Below, in pieces: positions 1 through 12,924 of a stretch of 64,000 nucleotides of DNA. Position 1 is the stretch's first letter. The number at the start of each line of letters is the position of its first letter. The translations under genes were made by a program, and so were the position numbers. Below the pieces are notes generated by a model, which was not told the origin of the DNA, ran no database searches, and worked only from the letters and a program-made list of their open reading frames with translations. The stretch is from Sialis fuliginosa (lineage: Eukaryota > Arthropoda > Insecta > Megaloptera > Sialidae): assembly GCA_961205875.1 (NCBI GenBank), contig OY540810.1:24924001-24988000 (forward strand). The letters run 5' to 3'.

Positions 1-28
1 CCTATCAATTAAAGCTAAAAGTAAATTA

Positions 29-534
29 TTCAAAAAATAAATTGGCTACAAAATTATTTAGACATTTTCTTCGAAATGTAATCCTAAAAGGGCTAAATTT
101 CAGTCTTAGTTCTTATCTCTTAGATAAAAATTAGATTAAAAATATCTCATTTTCAAGGGGATATTTTTTCAAGAAGGGGTGAATCAACAATCAATAATTT
201 TTGGTACATAATACCAAATTTCAAATTTTTATCTGGTCCCCCGCCGGAATTATTTAGCTTTGAAAAGTATATTTTTTTCAAATTTTCAAACTTTGAGAAT
301 TTTAAAAAAAAAAGTGTGTCAGGAGTGAACTTTGGTGTGTGGCCGTAACTAGTTCTCACTTCTTTATAAAAAAATGTTTACTTGTTAACTTTACCCCTTC
401 TTGCAAAAACATTCCTTTGAAAATGGGAATTTTTTTAAACGAGACATACGAATTCAGGCTGAAGTAACCCTTTTAGAATTACATTTCGAAAAAAATGTCT
501 AAATAATCTTATAGCCCATTTTTTTTTCTGAATA
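29..534. repeat. Foldback (inverted-repeat) element, about 0.5 kb
   Basis: The left arm (about 29-110) and right arm (about 455-534) are imperfect reverse complements. For example, TTTAGACATTTTCTTCGAAA at 56-75 pairs with the stretch around 482-505. Short open frames inside it are by-products of the repeat. No target duplication was identified, and the left edge is close to the window boundary. Confidence 0.6.
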
Positions 535-1903
535 ACTTGCTTTAAGCTTCATCTCGATAGAATAAATAGATGCTATATAAGATATTACAGTTTCCGCAAA
601 CCCTTTAAAGTGCAGAAAATGCTGCGGCCTGTAGAACAAATATGGTCGCCACGCGAAAACAGAAAACAATAAAATTAAAATAATGATCATTTTGAACTAC
701 AAACATGTTAGGGTAATTGCACACAAAAAATCAATTTATTTAAAAATGGTCAAGCAACCATTACATTAAATTATTATAATAGCAATATTTTTTATAATAG
801 AAAAAGTTCTTACGATTAGAAACTCAATGAAAAAAGTCGCATGAAAATTCATTAACTATAGACAGGTTCCGAGGTTTTACATTTTTCACGGTTAACTGTG
901 CCGCACCATAACTGTTAACAACTTAATCGATATGATGGGGAGTTAACTATTAGAGAGCCTAAGACTCTATAGTTAATTTAAATTAATGCCACATACTAGA
1001 GTTGTAACAAATATTCGCTTTTGCATATGCGAAAGCGGAACTTTGGCACTGTCGTATTCGCTTTCACTTTCATGACTTATTTTACGAATTTAATTTTATT
1101 TTTATTTTATATAACAATGTACAAACGAAGACTTAAGTTAAAAGTCAATTAACTAATTGGTAAGCAAAAAAAGCATGAACTCTTAATCTTGTTTTTTATC
1201 CCTATTTCAACAAAAGGCAATATTATAATATAATAAATCCTTTATGATGTTGTCGACTCAAAAATAAAATTATAAAGTTCAGGTCATTCATTTATTTATT
1301 GTAATATTTTCTATTCAACCTGCAAACAGCTGTTTTCTTAGAGTTAGTTAAAGACACATTAAAGCGTCCCTAGAGTTAATTACATTAGTACTATGTATTT
1401 GATAATGTTTAATACTTTGGTCAACAGTTTTCTTTCAAAAGCTTTTGAAGTAATTAATTAATGAGAAATATTTCATGTAATATTAGATTTATTTTTGATA
1501 AATTTCATTTTCAGTAACTTCCAAAGTAAACTAATTTACAATAAAAATTGTGTTTTATTTCCATCTTTACAAATTTTCATTACATTTGTACCTAATTCAC
1601 ATGCCCTTTTTATATTAATTAATTAATTAAACATTACAAACACAAACAAACCAAATCGATTTTGTCAAATGAATAACAAATGAACATACGTTGTTTGACA
1701 GTTATATTTTTTAATGACATTTATACACCTAAGTGGGAATATAAATTGATGATATATATTTTTATGTGTGTACAATTATTGCAAATTTCACCGACACAAT
1801 TGAATAATTGCGACGAGGTCGAAACGATTGCAGGAAAAAGGCGTCTGCCACGAGATGAATCTCAGTTTATAATCAGCATCAGTTCAAACAACTATATTCT
1901 AGC
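535..1903. other. AT-rich spacer upstream of the neprilysin-like gene
   Basis: No coding exon or recognisable RNA gene was found. The stretch must include the promoter and 5' UTR of the M13 peptidase gene that starts at 1904. An 83-codon open frame at 1680-1931 runs in another frame across the true start and has no family resemblance. No TATA box or initiator could be singled out in this very AT-rich sequence. Confidence 0.4.
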
Positions 1904-4900
1904 ATGTTCAGTTTACTTAAAACACGTATAAATATTGTATGTCTGGGGATCATTTTTATGGTGACTATATTTACGCTTTTCACCGTCTGCAGAAAAACTC
2001 CAACCACGGATCTTAAACAAAAGGAGAATCACGTTAAATGTAAGTTATCATTTTATAATGTTAAAACTAAAATATAACTTCTTCGTATTATCAAACTTAA
2101 TTTTCATATATATAATTTTGTTTTCTTCCAAAAAAATATATACTGCCTCAAATAAATATTTATGACAAAATACCTTCCATAAACAAAATCAACAAATATA
2201 TTATAATTATAAATATCCCAGTTTCTTACAAAATTTTAAAAATGTAAAACTAAGAATTGAGAATGTTCGAGAAATTCTTTTAATTTATGTGTCCCTTTAG
2301 AAATATATATGTATGTACAATATAGCCGACCTATTGTTGCATCATAAATCATCTATTATTATTCAGTTAACTATTCATTTTAGAATTAAGTGTTTGAAAA
2401 ACAAGTTAATTTAAAATAACAAGCTTCTATGAAACTGATAGTTCAATCCAAAATTCATTTATTATTACTTGTTTTATAGGAAAGGGGAGCAGGTTATTTT
2501 ATGTGAATAAAATTAACGAATATAGTATCTAGATTAAATCCTTAATTATATTCCGTACATACTATATAATTTTTTTCAATTATAGTGGAGGAAAATTAGC
2601 ATTTTGAAGTGATGCATTCGGGAAGTTGGATTTATTTTTTATTTATTTTCACTTTATATGTTCAAAGATGAGTTGAAAATCGAAGAAATTAGGAAAATCG
2701 TCAATATGCGTCCAGAAAAAATTGCATAATTGTACATTTTCAACACATTTCGAGTGTATTGCTACATTGTTTTTGAAATATCTCCGATTCTATAGGTCGT
2801 GGGAAAACAAAAAATAAAATACTTGTAAGTTAATAAACTATAGAACTGCATAGGTAGCGTTACTTTCCAGATGTATCCTAACCTCAAAATTCAAAAAAAT
2901 CTCGAAAAACTTTTTTTATCATTAATAATGCAATAATTAACGTAAATATCAAGGGATGTTTTGTTTTCTGAAAATTGTATCGCGTATTTATAGCATAAAA
3001 ATACATATTTCCTCTCATTTTCGTAAAAATCCTTTAATTTTTACATTAATTATTGCATTGTTAATGATAAAAAAGTTTTTCGACATTTTTTTTATTTTTG
3101 AGGTTAGGACGCGTTTGGAAAACAACACTACCTATGCAGTTCTGTGGTCTATTAACTTACAAGTATTTAAGTTTTTTTTCCCACGATCTACAGAACCGGA
3201 GATATTTCAAAAACAGTGTAGCGATACACTCGAAATGTATCGAAAATGTACAATTCTGCAATTTTCTCAGGACCCCCATGGCCGATTTTCCTTACTTTTT
3301 CGATTTTCAACTCATCTTCGAACATATAAAGAGAAAATAAATAAAAAATTCAACTTCCCGAATGCATCACTATTCATCATCACTCTACTAATACTTTTTT
3401 TAATTCCTTGGAAAATCAATAAATAAATAAAACAGTATTTTTAGGGAAATTCAATATTGAACTAACACTAATATAGTTTTATTGTGTCCAGTGCCAGTTG
3501 GTTTTTTAGAAGATTCGGAAATACATCATGGAGAAGAGAGAGATGTTTTGATTGATAGCAAAACATCATTCATCCCTGCCAAAATTCCAAGTCTGGCGAA
3601 TATCCACGTTAGGAATCGTCGAAATGCAGTAAGATCAAATATATTTTATTAAATAGCATTCTTTCTTATTATTAATTAACATCGAATAGTTTAAATATCC
3701 TAAAATTTCAAAAATTAAAATAATTGAATGAAGTGATTAACTTTAAATGAGGATACTGCAATATTCAGATTATTATTATAGAAATGACAAATAACTGAAG
3801 GAAGTTACGAGAAAGTCGGTATTAATTAATTATTTTACATGTGTTTAGCTGTTTCTTAAAAATTTGCAAATTTTATATATATATATTTTTAACTGCTGTA
3901 GCATTACAAAACACAAAGAAGGCCTCTGAATTGGGATGACGACGAAGGCTCATGGAAAGTAGGTAAAACGTTTATGTAACATTATATTTTGATTATTTTA
4001 AAGTGTAATTTGTATGTTTTTATTTTTTTAAGTAGTACTGTACCGTTCACAAATGTCAGTAAGCGAAATGCAATTTTTTTTACTTAACATAATACTAAGA
4101 ACCCCCTAAATCTTTAATTTGAATTGCAATTTTTTTTCCATATAATTTTTTATCACGTGATACTGATAATTATGGTCGATACTGTACTTACATATTTAAA
4201 TCATATTGCATATTAAATCAGGTAGCTACGACCCCAAACATTGGCCAAGTAGAGGATGTGGAAGATTTTGAACGTCTCCATCCTGTAGGGGAAGCCGAAG
4301 AGGCAGAAGTCGGGCTTAATGTCGATCAGAAACCATGCATGGAATCTGCGAGCTTTTGGCGTGATAAACAGACCCCAGAGGAGGTTCGTATAATACAACA
4401 TACTTCCACACAGCGCTGTTGTTCCGGTTTTACTATAACCGATGTAGTTAAACCGTTTTAAGCGATGCTGTTTACACCTATGAGAATAAGTAACATCAGC
4501 TGGAATTATAATTCCGATTTGAAGTATACGCTATAAGTTCGATGGCGTACCAACAAGAAATCTCAAAAATACTTTGTCTCCTCTACGTCCCACGAATCAC
4601 GTTTTCTTTTGTTTTCCATCTGTTCGTCTCAGGTGTGTTTTAACTGATGACGGTTTTTCAAATATTAATGCGGAGTGTATTACGATGAAATCCCTATAAT
4701 CCATAGATACTTATATTTTTTGGGTTGACTATGTCCATGCAGTTTACACGCATTTTTTTCCATCTCTATTCCGGTTTAGTTATGCTATGCCTGTACGTCA
4801 AGAGAAATAGTATAACTAAACCTGATTAGTTATCTCAGATGTAAAGCACCATCTACACAAACTTTTACACCCAATTTTATTACATCGGTTATAGTAAAAC

Positions 4901-7900
4901 CGGAATAATAGTGCTGTATAAACGTACTCATTGTTATCTCGTTTGCAGGTGAGAACTGCACAATCAGAAATGATGTTGCGGTACATGGACAGCAGAGTGG
5001 ATCCGTGTCAGGACTTCTATCAGTACGCGTGCGGTAATTGGGCGAGCGCGAATCCGATACCCCCGGACAAGGCTGGCTATGACACGTTTGAAATGTTGCG
5101 TGAAAGCCTCGATACCGTGCTCAGGGATCTGCTAGAGGAACCGGAAGCACAACCTGCTTTCTATGTGAGTGTATTTTAGTTATTTCAAATGTTTTTTTTA
5201 ATTTTATAGATTCCACATTTAAAAATTATTTAAATACTAAGTTATTGATAATTCTTCTTAAACTTGACAGGATTACGTACAACTAACAATAATAGTCTAA
5301 AAACGTGAACGGTGAAAAATAATTTTGTCGGTGATCGCAATATATTTCTTTTTTTGCGAACGGGAAGTTAATAAAATTGTAAAATTTATTTACGAAATCT
5401 AATTTTTATTGATTACAGAATGTACCGGTATACTTGGATTCTGGAAGTAATACAAACCATAATTGCGTAGAGGCGCCAAAAATAATTTTAACTCCAAAGG
5501 ATGACGCCATTGTCAAAGCCAAAGATCTGTACCATTCGTGTATGAATTATGGTAAGTTTCTAATAATTTTAAAATTCCGAAAAAAACTTTCAGGAATTAT
5601 CGAGGACATTAAAATAATTGCTTTTTGTTAATAAACTCATGTCCGGAAACGAGCCATTGAAGCAGTAGAGGAAAAGAAAGGACCACACACAAATGCAATG
5701 AATTTTTCTTTTTGGTTGAATTTTTGTGTGGAAATGATAGTTCAAAGTAAGCTGATCAAAAGTTGTAATAGGTATAACCTACGAAAATCCATAATTTCTG
5801 CTCCAGCACCCAAACATTCTATGTTTATGTTTATCTCCTAAAGGATCAACTTTTAAAAAATTTTGTAAAGGATGAAAAGTTTTTAAAATTAGCCAGACAT
5901 TTATTAATTTTGTAGAAAGTGCCCAACCAAAAAACTAAAAAATATTACCAAATATTCTTAGGTATATTTTTTTGTATTCATTGATCAATTATTTTTATCC
6001 TTTGCATTTTTTTTTTAAGAATACCCTTCAGCCTAAAGGAGATAAAAATAAAAATAAACAAAAAAACATAAAAATTTGTATATAAATGTTTGGGTTTCCC
6101 CTGGAGCAGAAATTATGGATTTTCGCAGATTTCACCCATTACCACTTTTGATCAGCACACTTTGAACTATCATTTTCACAAAAAAATTCAACCCAAAGGC
6201 AAAATTCATTGCATTCGCGCGAGGTTCTTTCTTTTGTTCGTTTTGTGGACATGGGTTTATTAATATTTATTTATTTTAACATTAATGTCCTTGACAACTC
6301 CTGAAAGTTTACTAGTATGTTTACGGGACATCCTGTATAATATCACAATAAATGATTAATTAATATTCTATTGAAAGCAAATGGATTTCAATTAAAAACA
6401 TAAGTTATAATTTTTTTATTTCAAATAACTAAAATAATAATTTGTAGAGATTTTGATGAGACGTTCGCACATACCCCTCCTAGACCTGTTGGATTCCTTA
6501 GGAGGATGGCCAGTGTTGCGACCCGATTGGGATCCGACGCATTTCGACTGGTTAGAACTAACGGCTCAACTAAGACTGTTCAACAATGATATCTTGATCT
6601 CAGAATGGGTCGGTCCGGATATTAAAAACTCTGACGAGTATATCATACAACTGGATCAGACCAGCCTTGGACTGCCGACGAGGGATTATTTCTTAGAAGT
6701 AAGTCTACATAATATACAAACATGTACTAAATAAATAGCTGGATTGGTTGTTGTAGTATAAGAAGTCTTAGTTTTTGCTTTTTTTAGTTTAAAATGTGTT
6801 GTTATGGGTGAAACAGATTGAGAATTTTATTATTATTATTTATTGCTATTATATTTATTGATTTTGATTTCTATTTATATTTTTTAATACATGTGTAACT
6901 GTGATTTCATTTTCAGACAAGCAATTCTCGTTATTTATCGGCTTATCGTGAATATATGTTAACAGTGACGAAGCTGTTAGGCGCTAATCACGAAACCGCA
7001 TTGGTAGATGTGGACGAGATATTACAGTTCGAGACACGGCTGGCGAGCATCACAGCGGCACCGGAGGACCGCAGGAACGTGTCGGAACTGTACCGCAGGA
7101 TGTCTATCGGCGACCTGCGTGTACTCGTGCCTCAGGTAAAAACGCTTGTGGCAATAATTACAACTTTACTTTAGTTATACCTGGTGTTCAAAATAATACG
7201 TTATGGATTTTTATTTCGAAATGTAAGCTATTTGTAGGAAAACTTCTAGGAGAAAATTTACACAGTTTTAAGGGCCGGGGCAATACATTTTTTAAATCAA
7301 TTCGATTTAACTGTCGTACTTTTTTTCTGAATTAATTTGTTTTAAACGATAAAATATTTTATTTTGAAATATCCTACTACATTTATATGTAAATAAAACA
7401 GCTGCCTGGGTGAAAGACTTAGTTAACACAAATTACATTTAGAACTATTAACCGTGATGACGTAGTACGAAATTGTAATAATTTGAATCAGACACTTAAT
7501 ATTTATACTTCGATCTGGCAATACATTTTACCGGACATGCACGTCTGTTTTTTTAAAGAATAAAATAATAAATAAATAATGTTTAATTCTTCAAATTAAC
7601 ACGTTGCCAATCTAAGTTTACGCCTTAGCACTTTACAGAAACTGTCTCCGTTACCGCTTCGACCTTGCAAATCTATTACAAGTTAGCTGCGTCAAAACGC
7701 AGCGCCGTTGCGACGCAGCTAATATGCCACTTGTATTGAATCGCATATAACAGATTTGCAAGGTCGAAGCGGTGACGGAGACCGTTTCTGTAAAGTGTTA
7801 AGGCTTGATAATGAAACTTTATTTTGTACCACAGGTGGATTGGTCTCAGTATCTGAGTGCAGTTCTCGGGCGCATTCCTCCTCAAGACCAACCGATCGTT

Positions 7901-10900
7901 TGCTTCGCTTTACCGTACATACAAAACCTGGTCACGCTGTTGGGAGAGACCCAGCCGAGAACCACAGCCAACTATCTGCTTTGGCGTTTCGTTAGACACA
8001 GAGTTAACAATCTGGACGACCGTTTCCAGGACGCCAAGCAGCGATTCTATTTTGTACTATTCGGACGCGAGAGGTCGCCCCCGCGTTGGCAGAACTGCGT
8101 GACCCAGGTCAATTCTAATATGGGTATGGCCGTTGGAAGTATGTTCGTGAAGAAGTATTTTGATCAAGTCAGCAAGAATGATGTAAGGATTTCATATATT
8201 GATTAAGTTATGACTGATATAGGGAGCGCCTATTAATTACGTAAGGTTAGAAGGAGTGGAGGGGTTCTGTATTATCTTACGAATCCTGTTAAAATTGTTT
8301 TTCATATATTAATTCAGTTACGTATAGAAAGAGAGGGGGGTCACCTAATACTTACGAATTCTTACAAGAGAGAGGTGGATGAAAATCCTGATATTGCAGA
8401 TGCACTAGTTTTTATGATTCAAAGTCAAAAATAGCTAAAATATGCGTCTAGGGACAGTAAAAATAATATTTTATTTTTTTAGACTCTTCAGATGACCGGC
8501 GAATTGCAACAAGCATTCCGTGAGATCTTGCAAGAAACAAGCTGGTTAGATAAAGAGACCAGAGATCGGGCAGCGAAAAAAATCGACGCAATGAGACTGA
8601 GGATCGGTTATCCGGACTTTATTCTCGACAGGATCCAGCTCGCTCAGAGATACTACGATGTTGACGTGCATAGGGACAAATATTTCGAAAACACACTCAG
8701 CATTTTACAGGTACTGAACTGTTACATTTTTTTCTGTTGTATATTATATGTGTATAATTAATTAGTATTGTTTTTTAGCATTTGACGCGGACGGAACAAG
8801 CTCGGTTGGGTCACCCGGTGAATAAAACGTTGTGGAACACGGCACCAGCTATCGTTAATGCGTATTATAGCCGGAATAAAAATCAAATAAGTAAGCGTTT
8901 TTTTTTTTAATAAATAGATTAACTATTTTACCTTTGTTATTTACACTGAAGTATAATTTTCTGATATATATATAATATTTAGTGTAGATACATCTGCTTC
9001 AATGTTTTATTAACGTCTTGATTTAAGTTATCAAATAAAGAGATATCTAATAAAACAGAATTTCTAAATGCATATAGAAAATGACATACAATGTTACAAT
9101 AAAATGTTTGTGCCAGTGTTTCCTGCAGGTATTTTGCAACCGCCTTTCTATCAAAGATGGTTCCCGCGCTCGTTAAACTACGGAGGAATCGGCGTCGTGA
9201 TTGGACATGAAATAACTCACGGGTTCGACGACAAAGGTCGACTGTTCGATAAAGACGGTAATCTGCAAAGGTGGTGGAGTGACCAGGCAGTACAAGGATT
9301 CCACAGCCGGGCGCAATGTCTTATTGGTAACAAATACGCTTAATTAATATGCAGATATTAGACTGACTAATTACTAATTACATTATAATTTATAAAGCAT
9401 CCTGTTCGTTTTTACGCGCTATGATCAGTCTATGAGCCACATCATCATGTTGTTCCCTAATTAACACATATGTACATATTACACTTAACAATTAACACCA
9501 AACACAAAGGAACTGTCAAAAGAATCCAACTGAAAACGAAAATATATTTTTTAATCGATGTAATTTTTGTAAAAATACCATAATAATAATAAAACTATTA
9601 TACAAAAAACCAAAGGCCTCTAGGGGGCCACGCGATAGGTGTTCAGTACTATTCAGATACCTTTTTTGGCCGCTGCCTTATCCCCGAGTCGCTAAGCTTA
9701 ACCTTAAGAAACTTTATGTTTGTGGTTACGCCACTGATAGATAATTTCATTATTTTAGACCAATACAGCCGTTACGTTGTTGCTGAAGTCGGTATGAAAG
9801 TGGATGGTATAAATACCCAAGGAGAAAACATCGCTGATAATGGAGGAATAAAACAAGCTTTCAGGGTAAATTTACGTTAATTTTTTACATGAATTTTTCG
9901 GAAACTCTCATTGTGGATGCATCACTAAAGTTATAAAATCCAGAAATTAGGTACTAGGTACATATTTAACATATCTAATATTTGTTTTCTAAATGCAGGC
10001 CTACGAAAAATGGCTTCAAGTTAATGGAGACGAGAATGAAACGTTCCCGAACATCAATGCAACGAATAAGCAGTTATTTTTTCTTAATTTCGCTCAGGTT
10101 GTGTATAATTTCATTATTAAATTCTAAAATACGATTATAATGCCGTGATTACACCAAAAAGACAAAAAAGCAACACCTTATTTTTAAAACAATTAGTTTT
10201 TAGAAATGTATAGGATTTGTTCCCATTCTGTAAAAAAAATAGCACGGTATTACTGTTTTGTCTTTTTCATATAAACACACCATAACATGGCTACAGTTAC
10301 GAGCAGATGAAGTAGGTAAATTAAAGTTTTATTTCTTTGTTATATTTTTTCCCATTTAACTAAATTTTAATTAATCACATGACTACTATCAGTGCGTGGA
10401 ACAGACTTATTGTTAATAAAAAAAATTACTTTCGAAGTCCCTAGTGCCGAGGACGCAAAAAAATATTATGTAGTGCTGAAACGTCTATATAGTGACGGTC
10501 CGAAGCTATTGATCTTAATTGTAATTAAAAACATAACAAAAAATTAAATCATGCCGCAGCCATAATACTAAATATTAACTTTTAATAAATGTGCATATAA
10601 TTAACTTTAATATGCATACATATGTTATATAAACCATTGGCGTAACCAACTTTTTTAAGGGATGGGAGATATTTGAAAGCAAAGGTTCCATTACAGATGC
10701 ACATATATAATATAATGACAGGTCCCTCTACCCCACCCTCTCTGCTAGTTACGCAATTGATATAAACGATAAACAAACAATTATTGTGTGCAGGTTTGGT
10801 GTGGTGAAATGAGACCGGAAGCTACAAGAAACAAATTAAAAACAGCCGTGCATTCGCCTGGAAGATACCGGTATGTATTACGTGTAAATACAATACCAAA

Positions 10901-11591
10901 AAACAATACACACAAACACACACACGCATTTTTACGGTTTTAAATAGATATCAGAAAAACTCTAACTGCATTAGACAAAAAGGTTTAGGTATTTTTATTA
11001 AGTAAAAAAATCTAAATATCCTAGGGCAGACATTGTGGCCGTTTTCTGATTCACTTAAGGGACCATTCCACTGTGACCAGCATTTATTGAATAAAATTCG
11101 ATAATCAGTCCGATTTTTTTTTCGTTTATCACAAGACATGTTGAACACAAAAATATTTTTTAATGTTTTACTTTTATTTTTTATCCATTTTTTTTGCCAC
11201 TACAAAATGATGTATAACTGACGGCGGAGAGTCCTACTACTCCGAAAATTGGCAAAAAGAAAAAAAAACAAAGATTATTAATCAATATGAAAAACTGTAG
11301 CGTCTTACGGAGGTTTTTTTTCCAATGAAAATTAACAAAATGTTGGCTATTTCAAAATTAAATGTCAAATTAGGTCTTTCTAGACAAGTTTTTATTAAAT
11401 ACCAAATCAATTTAAATTGTCTTCTTTATTAATTAATTAGTAACTTCAATCAACCATTATATTGTTAGGGCTATTAATTTGTTTGTTTTAGTGTGATTGG
11501 GACACTCAGCAATTCTGAAGACTTTGCAAGAGTGTTTAGCTGTCCATCAGGATCTCCAATGAATCCAGTAAATAAATGTAGTGTGTGGTAA
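1904..11591 (+). CDS. Neprilysin-like M13 zinc metallopeptidase (type II membrane protein), 16 exons, complete
   Basis: Predicted cell-surface peptidase that cleaves small peptides in the extracellular space. Exons: 1904-2039, 3492-3628, 3902-3958, 4222-4383, 4949-5164, 5419-5551, 6448-6698, 6917-7135, 7835-8182, 8483-8710, 8779-8890, 9117-9326, 9759-9865, 9999-10097, 10794-10870, 11492-11591. All junctions are GT/AG and in phase, giving 863 residues. Residues 1-8 are cytoplasmic and about 9-28 form a hydrophobic signal anchor. An acidic stalk of about 120 residues follows, then the M13 N-domain ([14 protein letters not shown], about 184-197). Active-site features are NAYY (656-659), HEITH zinc motif (697-701), ENIAD with third zinc ligand E759, H825 and R831 in HSPGRYR, and the C-terminal CSVW signature. 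Every catalytic residue is present, so it should be active. It is longer than mammalian neprilysin (about 750 residues) because of the stalk. The start is the first ATG of the exon encoding the anchor. A poly(A) signal lies 87 bases after the stop. Confidence 0.93.
2609..3370. repeat. Foldback element in intron 1 of the neprilysin-like gene
   Basis: The arms 2609-2942 and about 3037-3370 are reverse complements over roughly 330 bases, with scattered mismatches and a loop of about 100 bases. The outer ends read GTGATGCATTCGGGAAGTTG and its complement. The 156-codon open frame at 2956-3426 lies on the right arm and loop and is not a gene. No transposase is visible; it is a non-autonomous palindromic element. 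Confidence 0.8.
4411..4916. mobile_element. MITE-like element in intron 4 of the neprilysin-like gene
   Basis: Terminal inverted repeats of about 36 bases begin CAGCGCTGTTGTTCCGGTTT at 4411. They return as the complement ending in GTGCTG at 4916. A second inverted pair lies inside (CCGGTTTAGTTATGCTAT near 4771 and its complement near 4808-4826). No clear target duplication was found and no coding capacity. Confidence 0.6.
5585..6340. repeat. Foldback element in intron 6 of the neprilysin-like gene
   Basis: The arms about 5585-5850 and 6030-6312 are reverse complements. AATAAACTCATGTCC on the left pairs with GGACATGGGTTTATT on the right. The outermost right end continues as TTTACGGGACATCCTGTATA. 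The same end (CTCCTGAAAGTTT followed by GTATGTTTACGGGAC) recurs alone at 26050-26086, so this is a dispersed family. Confidence 0.7.
7622..7804. mobile_element. Short hairpin MITE next to the exon 9 acceptor
   Basis: The 53-base arms at 7622-7674 and 7752-7804 are complementary with three mismatches. The core has a further inverted pair (TAGCTGCGTC and GACGCAGCTA). It ends 30 bases before exon 9 of the neprilysin-like gene, so its right arm lies within the polypyrimidine and branch-point region. No transposase; the open frames within it are repeat artefacts. Confidence 0.8.
10635..10759. mobile_element. hAT-like MITE, 125 bp, in intron 14 of the neprilysin-like gene
   Basis: The ends CATTGGCGTAAC and GTTACGCAATTG form terminal inverted repeats. 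They are flanked by an exact 8-base duplication ATATAAAC (10627-10634 and 10760-10767). Eight-base duplications are typical of hAT transposons. It stops 34 bases before exon 15. Confidence 0.8.
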
Positions 11592-11677
11592 TTTACACTA
11601 GTCGAAATACTTTACGGGTAATTTATAATTATCAAAATATTTATTATGTATATACATATTTATTTTTAACTGTCATA

Positions 11678-11683
11678 AATAAA
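11678..11683 (+). terminator. Poly(A) signal of the neprilysin-like gene
   Basis: AATAAA lies 87 bases after the stop codon at 11589-11591, a normal 3' UTR distance. In AT-rich DNA this hexamer is common by chance, so position is the main support. Confidence 0.5.
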
Positions 11684-11921
11684 ATATTTTATAATTTTTA
11701 AAATGATATTTTCTTTTTTTACGAAACAATGCTAGTTATTATTAATTTTATGCAAAAAATGTATTTGGTACCATCAAAAATATATAATCAATAGAATGAC
11801 CAGATGTTCCATATATCAGGCGCGTATACAAGAGGGGGAGGCGGTCAAGGGGTCTTAAAATAATCAGATAAGTTCAAATAGTGATTTGAACTTATCTGAA
11901 AATTTATTAATACATAGTGAT

Positions 11922-12916
11922 TAGGGTTTGCAATCCCGCAGCCTTTTTTTTCCCGCGGGAATTTTGCGGGAAATCTGCAAATCCCGCGGGATCCCGCGGG
12001 ATCCCGCAGTTTTTCCAAAAATTTTCCAAAATATTTATTATTCATGCTTAAAATGACTATTATTTAGTTAACATGACAATTAAATAATGAAAAATAGTTT
12101 CATAGTGGTAACATATGATACGTAAACGTAACACGTACCGTATAGACCGACGTAAAATCCATAAAATACAATATGTTAGGTTAGGTATAAGTACAAGATG
12201 CTTCTAACTACTTTTGTCTTTTTGTTCGATTATCCATTTCAATTTTTTTAAGTCCTTCGTTGCGTATAAATTAGCCCTTGTTTTATACGTAGGTCGCCTT
12301 TTACGCCGCGCTGGTATATACGGTAAGTCACGTAAAACTAAACCACTAAATATCATTATTTACGGTTGCATTTTAGGGACAATCTGTTAAAAAAATATCG
12401 TGTAGATCGTATAGAAAAAGATAGTTTTGAGAAAACACGAATTTTGTGTATTAAATTTTTGTGGTTAACATTCATTTAATCTGCCATTCTTCTTCTAAAT
12501 TTTTGTATTTCGTATTTTTTATGTTTTTTTTTGTAATCTGCGGGCTGTTCGAGCTTCTTTCGTCGCCTGAATCGCGCGAATCCTGGCATGTTTTAATCGG
12601 TTGTGTGGTCACATTTTTCGAACGTTTTTTTTTATTTCTGGAGGTATGTAACCACTTAACTAATCGTGAACAAGATATAATTTATTTCACTAGTTTCATA
12701 TTCAGTCATCTCAACATTAATTTTTTTTTTCAAAATTGTTACCTTTTTTATCCATATTTACGCTTTATAAGTATTCAAAACGCACGCGACCTATAAATTT
12801 AATGTTCAAAAAATTCCGCGCGGATCCCGCATTTTCAGTGCGGGATCCGCAGATCTCCAAAACGTGCGGGATCCCGCGGGAATGCGGGATCCCGCATTGC
12901 GGGATTGCAAACCCTA
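11922..12916. mobile_element. hAT-like non-autonomous element, 995 bp
   Basis: Terminal inverted repeats TAGGGTTTGCAATCCCGCA are followed by subterminal CCCGCGGGATCCCGC motifs at both ends. The exact 8-base target duplication ATAGTGAT lies at 11914-11921 and 12917-12924. The interior is AT-rich without recognisable transposase; a 111-codon open frame at 12461-12796 matches no family I know. The flanks just outside the duplication are themselves inverted repeats (GAAAATTTATTAATACAT), so it landed near the centre of an older palindrome. Confidence 0.85.
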
Positions 12917-12924
12917 ATAGTGAT

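Noticed and set aside
1680..1931. 83-codon open frame as N-terminus of the peptidase gene
   Set aside because: It ends before the splice donor in a different frame. The ATG at 1904 opens directly into a signal anchor that joins in phase to exon 2.
2956..3426. 156-codon open frame in neprilysin intron 1
   Set aside because: It lies on one arm and loop of the 2609-3370 foldback element, is Phe/Ile/Lys-rich and matches no family.
7676..7995. Open frames on both strands around 7676-7995
   Set aside because: They read through the hairpin MITE or are out of frame with the real exon 9 (7835-8182).
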